Positions 55,750 through 64,000 of a stretch of DNA of 64,000 nt are shown here, piece by piece. The translations under genes and the position numbers were made by a program. The notes beneath the pieces were generated by a model that ran no database searches, was not told the DNA's origin, and worked only from the letters and a program-made list of their open reading frames with translations. The DNA comes from Arthrobacter terricola. GTDB lineage: Bacteria; Actinomycetota; Actinomycetes; Actinomycetales; Micrococcaceae. Where the stretch lies: the NCBI RefSeq assembly GCF_004354015.1, contig NZ_SMRU01000008.1, forward strand, positions 62,001 to 126,000, written 5' to 3'. The first letter of the stretch is position 1, and each line of letters begins with the position of its first letter.

Positions 55750-57546
55750 CTACTTGCTGGGCGAGGGAGACGCGCCCGACTTGGACAGGTGGTACGTCAC
55801 AACCGAACCGGCAGCCACTTTCTGGCCCGCGGCGGGGTCGGAACTGACGAACGTTCCGGGGGCCTGTCCCGTTGCTCCGTCGACGGTGCTGCCCGTGACC
55901 CAACGCAAGCCGGCGCCTTCAATCGCTGCTTGAACTTGTGATTCGGTGGCACCGGTGCCGATGGTCGGCACGGTGATCATCTGTGGACCCTTCGAGTAGC
56001 TCACATCGATCGTTGTTCCCGGGGTCACGGGACCGGAGGGGTTGATGTCGATGACCGTGCCCGCCGGGGAAGGATCGAATACCGGCACGCCGTTGACCAC
56101 GAGGCCCAGCGCGTTGAGGTCCGACCGCACTTTGTCGTACGGCTGGCCCTTGTACTGCGCCGGAATCAGGTTGATGGCTTCCGGAGTGGTCTCTGTGGGC
56201 GTCGGGCTCTGCGAAGTGGCGGTGGGTGTCGGTGTTTCCGACGTCGGTGGCGCACTCGACACCGTCTGCGGCGGCGTCGTCGAGATGGTCGTCGCCGGGC
56301 TGCTCGGAGAGAACAGTCCCGATTGGGACAAGAGGATGCCGACCAACGCGAAGAGCAGCAGGATGATCAAGGCCACGAGCGGCCAAGTCCACGGACTGCG
56401 CTTCTTGCGCGGAGGTTCCGGCTGGTACTCCTCTTCCCGGACATACTGCTCGTGCTCGTCAGCTTGTTCCAGGCTGCGTTCGGCGGCCAAGGCGTTGGCC
56501 CTGGCAAGGGCGTTCCCGCCCTCGCCTGCCGCTCCAGCTGCCGCCGCGCCGGCCGCCGCCGCGCCGACCACCGGAAGGGCCGACGTCGACGTCGTCCGCG
56601 ATTCCCGGCCGTACGGCGAGGAGACGACGCCCGTCGGGGCGGTGGTGATGCCCGTCGGGGCGGTGATGGGACCGGTGGCGGATTCGAAGAGCAACATGCC
56701 CGGTACGGCGGCGTGCGCAGCGGCGATATCGCCTTCACGGATGGCTTCGGCCGCTTCCGTGAGCTTGATGGAGTCCGCGGGACGGTTCTTGGGATCCTTT
56801 GCGAGCATGGACATGAGGAGCGCGCGCACCGGCGTCGGAAGGCTCTCGGGCAATGGCGGCGGCGCATCGTTTACTTGGGCCAAGGCGATGGCGATCTGGG
56901 ATTCGCCGGAGAACGGACGGTGTCCCGTGAGGCACTCGTAGCCGATCACACCGAGGGAATAGATGTCCGACGAGCCCGTGGCGGTCTGGCCGGTTGCTTG
57001 TTCCGGAGCCAGGTACTGCGCAGTGCCCATGACCTGGCCGGTTTGCGTAAGCGGAACCTGGTCGGCGAGGCGTGCGATGCCGAAGTCGGTGACCTTGACG
57101 CGGAAATCCGGGGTGATCAGCAGGTTGCCCGGCTTGATGTCGCGGTGCACAAGGCCTTGGGCGTGCGCAGGGGCAAGCGCCCGTGCGGTCTGCGAAATGA
57201 TGGAGAGGGTACGGTCCGGCGACAGGACGTGTTCCCGCTCCAGGATGCTGCTCAAAGGCTGTCCTGGTACCAGTTCCATGACCAGATAGGCGGAGCCGTC
57301 TTCCTCGCCGTAGTCGAAGACGTTGGCGATTCCCACGTGGTTGAGCAACGCAGTGTGGCGGGCCTCGGCGCGGAAACGCTGGAGGAATCCGGGATCCCCG
57401 GTGTATTCCTCCTTGAGCACCTTGATGGCGACGATCCGGCCAAGGATCTGGTCCTTCGCGCGCCAGACCTCTCCCATGCCGCCAATCGCAATACGACTGG
57501 TCAGCTGGAACCTGCCGCCGAGGGTGATTCCTGACGTAGGTCTCAC
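55750..57546 (-). CDS. pknA: Ser/Thr protein kinase PknA with extracellular PASTA-like repeats
   Basis: A 598-residue receptor kinase. Active-site motifs: GGMGEVW glycine loop, Lys42 in VAIKVL, Asp136 in HRDIKPGN and DFG at 154-156. A long Ala-rich linker precedes the TM helix near 405-424. The extracellular part holds two PASTA-like units ([17 protein letters not shown] and [17 protein letters not shown] with DPAAGQKV). Mycobacterial PknA lacks PASTA domains, so this form is longer. GTG start overlaps the pbpA stop by 4 bp. Confidence 0.94.
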   Translation of the reverse strand: MRPTSGITLGGRFQLTSRIAIGGMGEVWRAKDQILGRIVAIKVLKEEYTGDPGFLQRFRAEARHTALLNHVGIANVFDYGEEDGSAYLVMELVPGQPLSSILEREHVLSPDRTLSIISQTARALAPAHAQGLVHRDIKPGNLLITPDFRVKVTDFGIARLADQVPLTQTGQVMGTAQYLAPEQATGQTATGSSDIYSLGVIGYECLTGHRPFSGESQIAIALAQVNDAPPPLPESLPTPVRALLMSMLAKDPKNRPADSIKLTEAAEAIREGDIAAAHAAVPGMLLFESATGPITAPTGITTAPTGVVSSPYGRESRTTSTSALPVVGAAAAGAAAAGAAGEGGNALARANALAAERSLEQADEHEQYVREEEYQPEPPRKKRSPWTWPLVALIILLLFALVGILLSQSGLFSPSSPATTISTTPPQTVSSAPPTSETPTPTATSQSPTPTETTPEAINLIPAQYKGQPYDKVRSDLNALGLVVNGVPVFDPSPAGTVIDINPSGPVTPGTTIDVSYSKGPQMITVPTIGTGATESQVQAAIEGAGLRWVTGSTVDGATGQAPGTFVSSDPAAGQKVAAGSVVTYHLSKSGASPSPSK

Positions 57547-59000
57547 TTGTTCAACACCGCCTCAAAAATCTTCTTCGCGTTCGGACTGGTTAGCTTTGCG
57601 CCGGTGAATACGTCAACGTTCTGCATGACGATGGTGACGGCCACTTGCGGGTCATTGGCCGGGGCGAACCCGGTAAACCATGAGTTGTTCAAACCGGAAT
57701 CCCCCAGTTGTGCTGTTCCGGTCTTTCCAGCCACGTCGACGCCGGGAATTGCGGCGCCGCTGGCGATACCCTTCGATACGACGTCGGTCATCCACTCTGT
57801 GATCTGCTTGGCGATATCGGGCGATGTGGAAGTCCGCAAAGTTTCAGGCTTGGGTTCGCTGATGACCCGCAGGTCCGGAGCCCGGACCGTCTTGATGAGC
57901 TCTGGCTTCATTTGCACGCCGTTGTTGGCGATTGCGTCCGTCATCATAGCGATCTGGAGCGGTGTTGCCTTGACGTCGCGTTGTCCGACCGCCGACTGGG
58001 CGAGGGCGGCCTGGTCAAGGTTCGTGGGGAAGACGCTGACCGCGGACTGGAGCTTGAGCTGGTCGCCGAAGTCCTGTCCGAAGCCGAACTTGCTGGCTTG
58101 GTCGGCGATGGCCTTCTGGCCGAGGTCCAAGGCGATGCTGGCGAACGGCGTGTTGCAGGATTGCTCCAAGGCAAATGCGAAGTCCGCGGTGCTACGGACA
58201 GAGCAGTTTCCGCCGGCATAGTTCGGCAGTGAGGCGCTGGAACCGGGCAGCGGGAGGCTGTCCGGGTTGGGCAGCACGCTGTCCTTGTTGTACTTTCCCG
58301 AGTTGAGGGCAGCTGCGGTGTCCACCAGCTTGAACACCGAGCCGGGAGCCAGCAAGGCGCCAGTTGGTCCGCTCACGGACTGGTTCAGGTTGATGCCGGG
58401 AACCTGGTTGAGCTGCTCGTAGCTGGCCTTTTCCTTGGCGGGATCGTGGGTGGCGATCAGGTTGGGATCGTAGGACGGCTTGGAGACCATGGCGATGATG
58501 GCGCCGGTCTTCGGGTTGGTCACAACGATCGAGCCTTGTTGGCCGTCCGGAATGAGATCGTAGGCGAGTTTCTGGATCGCCGGATCGATGGTCAGTTCCA
58601 CGGAGGCGCCCTTCGGCTGGCTGCCGAGGAAGATCTGGCTTACGCGATCAAGGAACAGTTGGTCCGAACTGCCGGCCAGTTCGTCCCTGAGTTGCTGCTC
58701 GAGTCCGGTGGAACCGTATGACCGCGAGAAGTATCCCGTGATGCCGGCGTAGAGCTCCGGCTGGCTGTACTGGCGCTGGAACTTGCAAGACTCGTCACCC
58801 GGCACGGATTCGGCGATCGGCTTTCCGCCCACGATGATGGCACCGCGGTCATTGCAGTAATTGGCCAGGACGGCACGCTGGTTCCACGGATTGTCGTTGA
58901 GGTCGCCGGCGCCGATGACCTGGACATAGCTGATGGCGCCGAAGAGTAGGGCGAACATGGCAACTGCGGCCATCCACGAATTGCGTATGGAATGGTTCAC
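57543..59000 (-). CDS. pbpA: Penicillin-binding protein 2-type transpeptidase PbpA
   Basis: A 485-residue class B PBP that crosslinks peptidoglycan. N-terminal TM helix at about 10-30. Catalytic motifs: SVFK at 221-224, SCN at 281-283 and KTG at 426-428. GTG at 59000 overlaps the rodA stop by 4 bp, and the stop overlaps the pknA start. It pairs with the RodA-type glycosyltransferase encoded just upstream, as SEDS-bPBP couples do. Confidence 0.95.
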   Translation of the reverse strand: MNHSIRNSWMAAVAMFALLFGAISYVQVIGAGDLNDNPWNQRAVLANYCNDRGAIIVGGKPIAESVPGDESCKFQRQYSQPELYAGITGYFSRSYGSTGLEQQLRDELAGSSDQLFLDRVSQIFLGSQPKGASVELTIDPAIQKLAYDLIPDGQQGSIVVTNPKTGAIIAMVSKPSYDPNLIATHDPAKEKASYEQLNQVPGINLNQSVSGPTGALLAPGSVFKLVDTAAALNSGKYNKDSVLPNPDSLPLPGSSASLPNYAGGNCSVRSTADFAFALEQSCNTPFASIALDLGQKAIADQASKFGFGQDFGDQLKLQSAVSVFPTNLDQAALAQSAVGQRDVKATPLQIAMMTDAIANNGVQMKPELIKTVRAPDLRVISEPKPETLRTSTSPDIAKQITEWMTDVVSKGIASGAAIPGVDVAGKTGTAQLGDSGLNNSWFTGFAPANDPQVAVTIVMQNVDVFTGAKLTSPNAKKIFEAVLNK

Positions 59001-60364
59001 GGGGTCTTCACCGCCAAGGTCGGGGCATGGGTAATGGGCGTTGTGTCCACAGGTCCGCGTGCGGTGTGGGAGATCATCAGCAGCAAGCCAACAATGATCC
59101 AGTTCGCAAGCAGCGAGGAACCGCCAGCGGCCAGGAACGGAGTAGTGAGTCCTGTGAGGGGGATGAGGCGCGTTACTCCACCGACCACCACGAAGCATTG
59201 GAGCGCAATGGCGAAGGAAAGACCGCAAGCGAGGAGCTTGCCAAAGGCATCACGCGTGCCGAGCGCTGCCCGGAACCCGCGCGTGAAGAGCATCAGGTAG
59301 AGCAGCACCACGGCGAAGAGCCCGATCAAGCCAAGTTCTTCACCAATGAGCGCAATGATCATGTCGCTGTTGGCAAAAGGCACGAGGTCCGGCCGTCCTT
59401 GGCCAAGACCGGTGCCGACCAGTCCGCCGTCGGCCATGCCGAAGAGCCCTTGGACGATCTGGGCGCTGCCACCGGGGAAACGTCCGAAGACTTCCGGGGT
59501 GAAAGCGTTCCACCAGCTGTCGAGGCGAAAGGCGACGTGCGCGAAGGCCTTCGATGCCAGGAACCCGCCACCCACGATCAGCGCGAGTCCGATGACCACC
59601 CAGCTGATGCGGCTCGTCGCCACGTAGATCATGACGATGAACAGCCCGAAGAACAGGACGGAAGTACCGAGGTCCCGCTGGAAAACGAGGATTCCGATGC
59701 TCACGAGCCACGCCGTGATCATGGGTCCAAGGTCCTTGAAGCGCGGAAACTGCATTGGGCCGACCTTCCGGCCGACAAGCAGGATCAAGTCCCGATTGGA
59801 GGAAAGATACCCGGCAAAGAATATAGCCAGCGTGATCTTTGCGACCTCGCCCGGTTGGAAAGTCATGGGACCGATCCGGATCCACACGCTCGCCCCTAGT
59901 ACCTCACCCGCGGAAATTCCCGGAACCAGCGGCAGCACCAGGAGAACCGCACTGGCTGCCAGGGAAATAAACGTGAAGCGCCGGATGACCCGGTGATCCT
60001 TTAAGAGCCAGATCACTGCGATTGCTACTGCCATGGCCAGCAAAGTCCAGCGCAATTGGTTGTTTCCGGTGTCCTCGCCCGGCTGGTCCATGCGGTGGAT
60101 GAGTGCAAGGCCGAGTCCGTTCAGGGCGACCACGATCGGAAGCATAACCGGATCGGCATATTTTGCGCGGAAGCGGAGGACCAGGTGGAACGCCAGCGCA
60201 GCCACTACCAGGAGGCTCGACTGGAACCAGAAATCGCCGTCGAAGGCTGCGGGGCTGTTGAGGCCGACCATCGAGCTGGCACCGATTCCTACCGCCAAGG
60301 CAAGGATCAGCAGGACGAGTTCAACATTCCGGCGCGGCTTGGGCATTGCCAGGTTCTCGATCAT
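58997..60364 (-). CDS. rodA: FtsW/RodA/SpoVE family peptidoglycan glycosyltransferase
   Basis: A 455-residue SEDS protein with about 12 helices and the same signature set as its paralogue at 46.9 kb: FQPGEVAKITLAIFFAGYLS, GTGLGQGRPDLVPFANSDM and GLTTPFLAAGGSSLLANW. GGAGGG lies seven bases before the ATG at 60364, which overlaps the pstP stop. It is the operon copy and the probable partner of PbpA; activity is likely tuned by PknA/PknB signalling. Confidence 0.95.
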   Translation of the reverse strand: MIENLAMPKPRRNVELVLLILALAVGIGASSMVGLNSPAAFDGDFWFQSSLLVVAALAFHLVLRFRAKYADPVMLPIVVALNGLGLALIHRMDQPGEDTGNNQLRWTLLAMAVAIAVIWLLKDHRVIRRFTFISLAASAVLLVLPLVPGISAGEVLGASVWIRIGPMTFQPGEVAKITLAIFFAGYLSSNRDLILLVGRKVGPMQFPRFKDLGPMITAWLVSIGILVFQRDLGTSVLFFGLFIVMIYVATSRISWVVIGLALIVGGGFLASKAFAHVAFRLDSWWNAFTPEVFGRFPGGSAQIVQGLFGMADGGLVGTGLGQGRPDLVPFANSDMIIALIGEELGLIGLFAVVLLYLMLFTRGFRAALGTRDAFGKLLACGLSFAIALQCFVVVGGVTRLIPLTGLTTPFLAAGGSSLLANWIIVGLLLMISHTARGPVDTTPITHAPTLAVKTP

Positions 60365-62094
60365 CGCGTCCCTCCGCACGTGGGGACTGGCGTGGACGTC
60401 GGAGAGGACGTGGGTGCGGCGGAAGGTGCCGGGCTTGGCGCCGCGCTCGTCGCGGACGGGCTTGGGCTCGGCACACCCGTGTTTGTGGGGCAGGGCGTGG
60501 GAAGTCCTGTAGTGCCGTTGTTCTGGAGGCTCTTCACGATTTGCTGGGCATCGGCGAGATCGCGAGCTGCAACCGTCTGCCGAACGCTTTGCTGCGTGTA
60601 TTCCGGCAACGAGTCCATGCGGATGTTGGTGACCGTCTGCACTTTCGATAGCTGGAACGGGCCGAGGCTCTGCGAAATACCGTTGTAAATCGCCACGTGC
60701 TGGTCAAACTCTCCAACGTAGTAGCGCGTCTGGGTCCAGGCATAGCCGACCCACAGCCCGGCAACGACGAAGATGGCCAGCACCGCCGCGATGGCCAGCG
60801 TCAACCAACGCCGCTTCCGTGTGGGCACCGGTTGGAATTCCAGGCGGTCCTGTTCGGCTTTGTGCGTCAGGACGGTCGCGGCGCGACGGGCAACACTGCG
60901 CCCGGCGATCGTGGGGATCGATCCGGTCTCTGCAGCGGTTGCGGCAGCGCCGACCAATTCGTGCGGGCGGCTCGCGAGTTCTTCCCGGAGGATCTCGGCC
61001 GATAGATGCTCCCCGAGGTGGGGGTCAGTGGCTGTCGGGGGCTCTGCTGATCCGTTGGCTTTCGCGGCATCGCCGGTAGCCGCCGCACCAGATGTGGAAG
61101 CTCCTGCCGCAGAACCTGGTGCGGATGCGCCGGGAAGCCGGGTTCCGGCGTCGGGCGCTTTTAAATCCGGTTCCGCGGCTGGCGGGCGCGTCCTCGCCTC
61201 GCGGCCCCGCGGAAGCTTCGGTGCGGCGCCCTTATCGTGAATTGGTTTGGCGACCGGGGCCGGGTGGAGGGTCTCGGGCGCTTCCGGGGAAACGACGTCG
61301 ACGGCGGCGGTGGTGAGGTCGTCCGCCGTCTCTTCCACGATTTCCAGGAGCACCACGGTGACGTTGTCCGGCGCGCCGTTGGCGAGTGTCAGCTCAATCA
61401 GCAGCTCGGCGCATTCGGCAAGATCCCGGGTCTCGCGGACTACTTGCTCCACAACGGGACCCTGCACATAGTTGAGTCCATCGGAGCAGAGGAGCCAACG
61501 TTCGCCGACCTCGACCTCGAGGGCGTCCAGGTCCAGCTCCGGGCTCGCGTCGACGTCCCCCAGGACACGCATGAGCACGTTCTTGTGGGGGTGGGTTTCG
61601 GCTTCCTCGGGACGCAGCCGGCCTTCGTCGATCAGCCGCTGGACAAAGGTGTGGTCCACGCTGATCTGTTCGAATTTGCCGTTGCGCAGGCGGTACGCCC
61701 GGGAATCGCCGATGTGGGCGAAGTGGAGCTGCTTTCCTTCGAGCAACAACGCCGTGACGGTGGTGCCCATCCCCGCGAGCTTCGGGTCAACGTGGACAAG
61801 CTCGGAAAGGAGGGAGTTGGCAGTCTGGATCTCATCCGCGAGGACAGTTTCGGCGCCATCCGGATAGGTATCGTGATCGAGGTGGATCATGTCCAGCACT
61901 GTGGAAGCCGAGGCGACGTCGCCGCCGGCGTGGCCGCCCATGCCGTCCGCGACCACGGCAAGATGCTTCCCTGCGTAGGCGGAGTCGTCGTTCTTCGAGC
62001 GGATACGCCCGACGTCGGACCGCGCGGCATAGCGCATGATCAGGGGTTTCTCCGGAGGCAAGGCATTGCCTTCGGTCGTTTGGGGGGAAGCCAC
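60361..62094 (-). CDS. pstP: PP2C-type Ser/Thr phosphatase PstP
   Basis: A 577-residue phosphatase. Metal-binding motifs: SKNDDSAYAG, VVADGMGGHAGGD, HIGDSRAYRL and NGAPDNVTVV. A long Ala/Pro-rich juxtamembrane segment leads to a TM helix (WLTLAIAAVLAIFVVAGLWV) near 445-464. The extracellular ~110 residues end in a Pro/Ser/Ala-rich tail. It reverses PknA/PknB phosphorylation. The GTG at 62094 lies 3 bp after the fhaB stop. Confidence 0.95.
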   Translation of the reverse strand: MASPQTTEGNALPPEKPLIMRYAARSDVGRIRSKNDDSAYAGKHLAVVADGMGGHAGGDVASASTVLDMIHLDHDTYPDGAETVLADEIQTANSLLSELVHVDPKLAGMGTTVTALLLEGKQLHFAHIGDSRAYRLRNGKFEQISVDHTFVQRLIDEGRLRPEEAETHPHKNVLMRVLGDVDASPELDLDALEVEVGERWLLCSDGLNYVQGPVVEQVVRETRDLAECAELLIELTLANGAPDNVTVVLLEIVEETADDLTTAAVDVVSPEAPETLHPAPVAKPIHDKGAAPKLPRGREARTRPPAAEPDLKAPDAGTRLPGASAPGSAAGASTSGAAATGDAAKANGSAEPPTATDPHLGEHLSAEILREELASRPHELVGAAATAAETGSIPTIAGRSVARRAATVLTHKAEQDRLEFQPVPTRKRRWLTLAIAAVLAIFVVAGLWVGYAWTQTRYYVGEFDQHVAIYNGISQSLGPFQLSKVQTVTNIRMDSLPEYTQQSVRQTVAARDLADAQQIVKSLQNNGTTGLPTPCPTNTGVPSPSPSATSAAPSPAPSAAPTSSPTSTPVPTCGGTR

Positions 62095-62097
62095 CGG

Positions 62098-62589
62098 CTA
62101 CGGCCTCAATTCGATGACCGTCTTGCCGATCCTCACGGGGACGCCAAGCTCCACCGGCAGGGCGCGGGTCAACTGCTGGTCGGCGAGGTAGGTGCCGTTC
62201 GTCGAGCCGAGGTCCTCGATGAACCAGCGGCTGCCCTGCGGGAACAAGCGTGCGTGGCGTCCGGAGGCATAGTCGTCTTCAAGGACCAGCGTGGCCTCTT
62301 GGGCGCGGCCCAGGAGGATCGGGCTGGCGGCCAAGGGAACCGAGGTTCCCTTCAGCGGACCTTCGACGACGACGAGCTGGTGCGCCTGCTGCTTCACGGG
62401 CTGCGGTGGCGCGGGCGCGAGTTCCGGGTGCTTGCGGACTTCCCGTGCGGTAGGAGTTCCCATGGCGGCCTTCCGGCCAATCACGAGATCGCGGCGCATG
62501 GTGGAAACGATGCTGAAGATCAGGACCCACAACAAGAGCAGGAAGCCGAAGCGGAGGGCAGTGATGGTGAGTTCGCTGATGTCGCTCAC
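62098..62589 (-). CDS. fhaB: FHA-domain protein FhaB (FipA)
   Basis: A 163-residue protein. The N-terminal TM helix (FGFLLLLWVLIFSIVSTM) is followed by a basic linker and an FHA domain: GRAQEATLVL, SGRHARLF and DLGSTNGTYL, the set that recognises phosphothreonine. In mycobacteria FhaB links PknA/PknB to FtsZ and FtsQ. Start and stop are tightly packed with neighbours (4-bp overlap with fhaA). Confidence 0.94.
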   Translation of the reverse strand: MSDISELTITALRFGFLLLLWVLIFSIVSTMRRDLVIGRKAAMGTPTAREVRKHPELAPAPPQPVKQQAHQLVVVEGPLKGTSVPLAASPILLGRAQEATLVLEDDYASGRHARLFPQGSRWFIEDLGSTNGTYLADQQLTRALPVELGVPVRIGKTVIELRP

Positions 62590-63329
62590 GGGCGCCCGCC
62601 GGAGGGCAAGGAGAGAAGTCTAAAAATGATCTTGGTCCGTCCCATGCTGATGGTGGATCCGTCGGTCAATTCGACGCTGCCATTCACCCTGTGGCCGTTG
62701 ACGTAGCTTCCGTTGGTTGAACCGAGGTCGACGGCGCGGATGACGCCGGACACCGTCTGGATTTCCAAGTGCTTGCGTGACACGCCGGTATCGTCCACCA
62801 GGATGTCTGCTTCAGAAGACCTGCCAAGCACGATTGATGGCGCATTGAGGGAATACCTCTGTCCACCAATGTCCAGGACCGGCTGGAGCCGGGTAGGTTC
62901 ACGGCTGGGCGCAGCGGGAATGGTCGGCCGCGGCGGCGGTGGGGGTGTGGCGTCACTCGATTTCGAGGTGCTTGACGTGATCTCGAAGTGGCCTTCGCGC
63001 TGGGCGTCGTCGTGCCGGAAGGAAATGCGCACCGGGCCTTGCAGCGTGTAGCCCTGGCTGCGCACATGCTGGATGACGACGTCGCACAACTCCTCGGCCA
63101 GGGGAGTTCCCCACTCCTGGGCGCGGCCGAAGTCTTGATCGCTGAGGAGGACCTCGAAAACGTTGGGGGCCAAGGTCCGGCCGGCGGCGATGGTGATGGA
63201 CTGATGGTCCAGTTCCCGCCGCAACCTGCTTGCAATCTCCACCGGCTCTACGCGGGCCCGCGATCCGGTGGAGAAGACGCCGCGGACGGCCTTTTCGATG
63301 TTGCGTTCAACTCTGTCGAGCAAGCCCAT
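62586..63329 (-). CDS. fhaA: FHA-domain protein FhaA (DUF3662)
   Basis: A 247-residue protein, first gene of the operon. Residues 1-125 match the DUF3662 domain (MGLLDRVERNIEKAVRGVF opening). A Pro/Ser-rich linker follows at 127-150. The C-terminal FHA domain has LGRSSEADI, SRKHLEI and DLGSTNGSYVNG. In mycobacteria FhaA binds phosphorylated MviN pseudokinase; here the equivalent pseudokinase-like protein is at 13.7 kb. GGAAGGAG precedes the ATG. Confidence 0.94.
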   Translation of the reverse strand: MGLLDRVERNIEKAVRGVFSTGSRARVEPVEIASRLRRELDHQSITIAAGRTLAPNVFEVLLSDQDFGRAQEWGTPLAEELCDVVIQHVRSQGYTLQGPVRISFRHDDAQREGHFEITSSTSKSSDATPPPPPRPTIPAAPSREPTRLQPVLDIGGQRYSLNAPSIVLGRSSEADILVDDTGVSRKHLEIQTVSGVIRAVDLGSTNGSYVNGHRVNGSVELTDGSTISMGRTKIIFRLLSLPSGGRP

Positions 63330-63596
63330 GGTCCTTCTCCTTCCATTTCATTGACCGTCCACAATGAGAAGCCGGGGTGAATCCCCGCGTTGGCCAAAGC
63401 ATGCGCGTGGAGGCTGTCCTCAATCCCGATACTACTTGGCAACACTGTGAATGGCCTTATTCCACAACGCCCGGCACTCGGGAAAAGTTCGCTCGTGCGG
63501 ATCGTTCGATCGGAGATTTCGCGGGATTCGGGAGCGTGGCGCTGGCCCGGTGACCAGCCGGGATTCAAGGATTTTTTCGTGCCCTGACCGGTCGAT

Positions 63597-63626
63597 TGGT
63601 GTTTTCAAGTAATTGTCCGTTATGCT
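63597..63626 (+). promoter_or_regulatory. Possible promoter of tRNA-Leu
   Basis: TTGGTG (63597) and TATGCT (63621) are separated by 18 bases, about 50 bp before the tRNA. The rest of the 345 bp between fhaA and the tRNA shows only the fhaA ribosome site and presumably the divergent operon promoter, which is not recognisable. Confidence 0.35.
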
Positions 63627-63674
63627 TGATCTCGCTGCTTTCGCAGGGGTCAAGCCCTTGACGGAAGAAGTTGC

Positions 63675-63757
63675 GCGCGAGTGGCGGAACGGCAGACGCG
63701 CTGGCTTCAGGTGCCAGTATCCGAAAGGGTGTGGGGGTTCAAATCCCCCCTCGCGCA
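63675..63757 (+). tRNA. tRNA-Leu (CAG anticodon)
   Basis: An 83-base class II tRNA with acceptor GCGCGAG/CTCGCGC, anticodon stem CTGGC/GCCAG around TTCAGGT (CAG at 63708-63710), a long variable arm and T-arm GGGGG-TTCAAAT-CCCCC. The CCA is not encoded. Confidence 0.97.
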
Positions 63758-63769
63758 CGCAATCGAAAA

Positions 63770-63806
63770 AGAACCCCGGTCTTTGAGGCCGGGGTTCTTT
63801 GCTTTT
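63770..63806 (+). terminator. Terminator of tRNA-Leu
   Basis: AGAACCCCGG pairs with CCGGGGTTCT around a 9-base loop, followed by TTGCTTTT. It begins 13 bases after the tRNA. Confidence 0.92.
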
Positions 63807-63936
63807 AACTAGCCACCCCCCTTCGGTTCCTGACCCCTTTTGCCGCGCTCCGGCGTCGAAATGGCGTGTTGGAAGCGCCTTCTGAAGCCAAAGAGGGTCA
63901 AGAACGCGAGGCAGTGCCGAGCGCGGAAGCCGACAA

Positions 63937-64000
63937 CTACGCCCGCAGCGCTCCAAGGCCCGCGATCAGGGCATCCAAACCCATGCTGAATGCGAGGTCC
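63937..64000 (-). CDS. C-terminus of a probable TetR-family regulator (5' part outside window)
   Basis: The leftward frame entering from the window edge reads DLAFSMGLDALIAGLGALRA and stops at 63937. The F-x-x-GLDALI-GL pattern is the usual last helix of TetR/AcrR proteins with a C-terminal domain of the TetR_C type. Only 20 residues are visible, so the family call rests on this motif. Confidence 0.55.
   Translation of the reverse strand, partial: DLAFSMGLDALIAGLGALRA

Overview
The window is the replication-origin region of a high-GC Gram-positive chromosome. The order rnpA-rpmH-dnaA-dnaN-gnd-recF-dciA-gyrB-gyrA, the leftward block rpmH-rnpA-yidD-yidC-jag-rsmG-parA-parB, the wall-kinase cluster fhaA-fhaB-pstP-rodA-pbpA-pknA-pknB, crgA, a class E-type sortase and frequent GTG starts all point to Actinobacteria. 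The overall set is most like Micrococcaceae (Arthrobacter and relatives). The genus is inferred from gene order and protein style; no database was searched.

Layout. 1-4.2 kb: a NarL-type two-component pair divergent from a two-gene FtsX/ABC exporter, then a divergent HxlR regulator and NAD(P)-binding protein. 4.8-8.6 kb: leftward FAD oxidoreductase and GT87-like membrane glycosyltransferase, preceded by a 0.7 kb stretch with tiny candidate ORFs, inverted repeats and a strong terminator. 8.6-16.9 kb: phosphatase, cca, Nudix hydrolase, murJ, a separate pseudokinase-like membrane protein, trxB and trxA.

16.9-23.4 kb: about 6.4 kb without a convincing gene. It carries nine parS sites (core TTTCACGTGAAA), two DnaA-box clusters that share a repeated module, and a short hairpin-repeat patch. 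A tenth parS lies at the parA start. The terminator of parB closes the region. 23.4-29.1 kb: parB, parA, rsmG, jag, yidC, yidD, rnpA, rpmH, all leftward. 29.1-31.5 kb: DnaA boxes on both sides of dnaA; the dnaA-dnaN gap also holds an AT-rich stretch and is the best oriC candidate. 31.5-41.9 kb: rightward dnaN, gnd, recF, dciA, gyrB, gyrA, a DUF3566-type protein, tRNA-Ile, a DLW-39-type microprotein and tRNA-Ala.

41.9-53.7 kb: DMT transporter, glycosyltransferase, an 11-residue-repeat amphipathic protein, cyclophilin, zinc-finger rhomboid, an orphan rodA flanked on both sides by DnaA-box clusters, tag, an alkylation-repair operon with its own ECF sigma factor (ogt-sigma-ogt-alkB), crgA, sortase, a 56-residue membrane protein and a glutamine amidotransferase. 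53.8-63.3 kb: the leftward wall-synthesis/Ser-Thr phosphorylation operon with mostly 4-bp overlaps. 63.7 kb: tRNA-Leu, then the C-terminus of a probable TetR regulator running off the edge.

The functional theme is coordination of replication initiation (dnaA, dnaN, oriC, DnaA-box clusters), origin segregation (parABS) and polar wall growth (murJ, rodA, pbpA, PknA/B, PstP, Fha proteins, crgA). The most unusual features are the long parS/DnaA-box region without genes and the duplicated DnaA-box modules around the orphan rodA.
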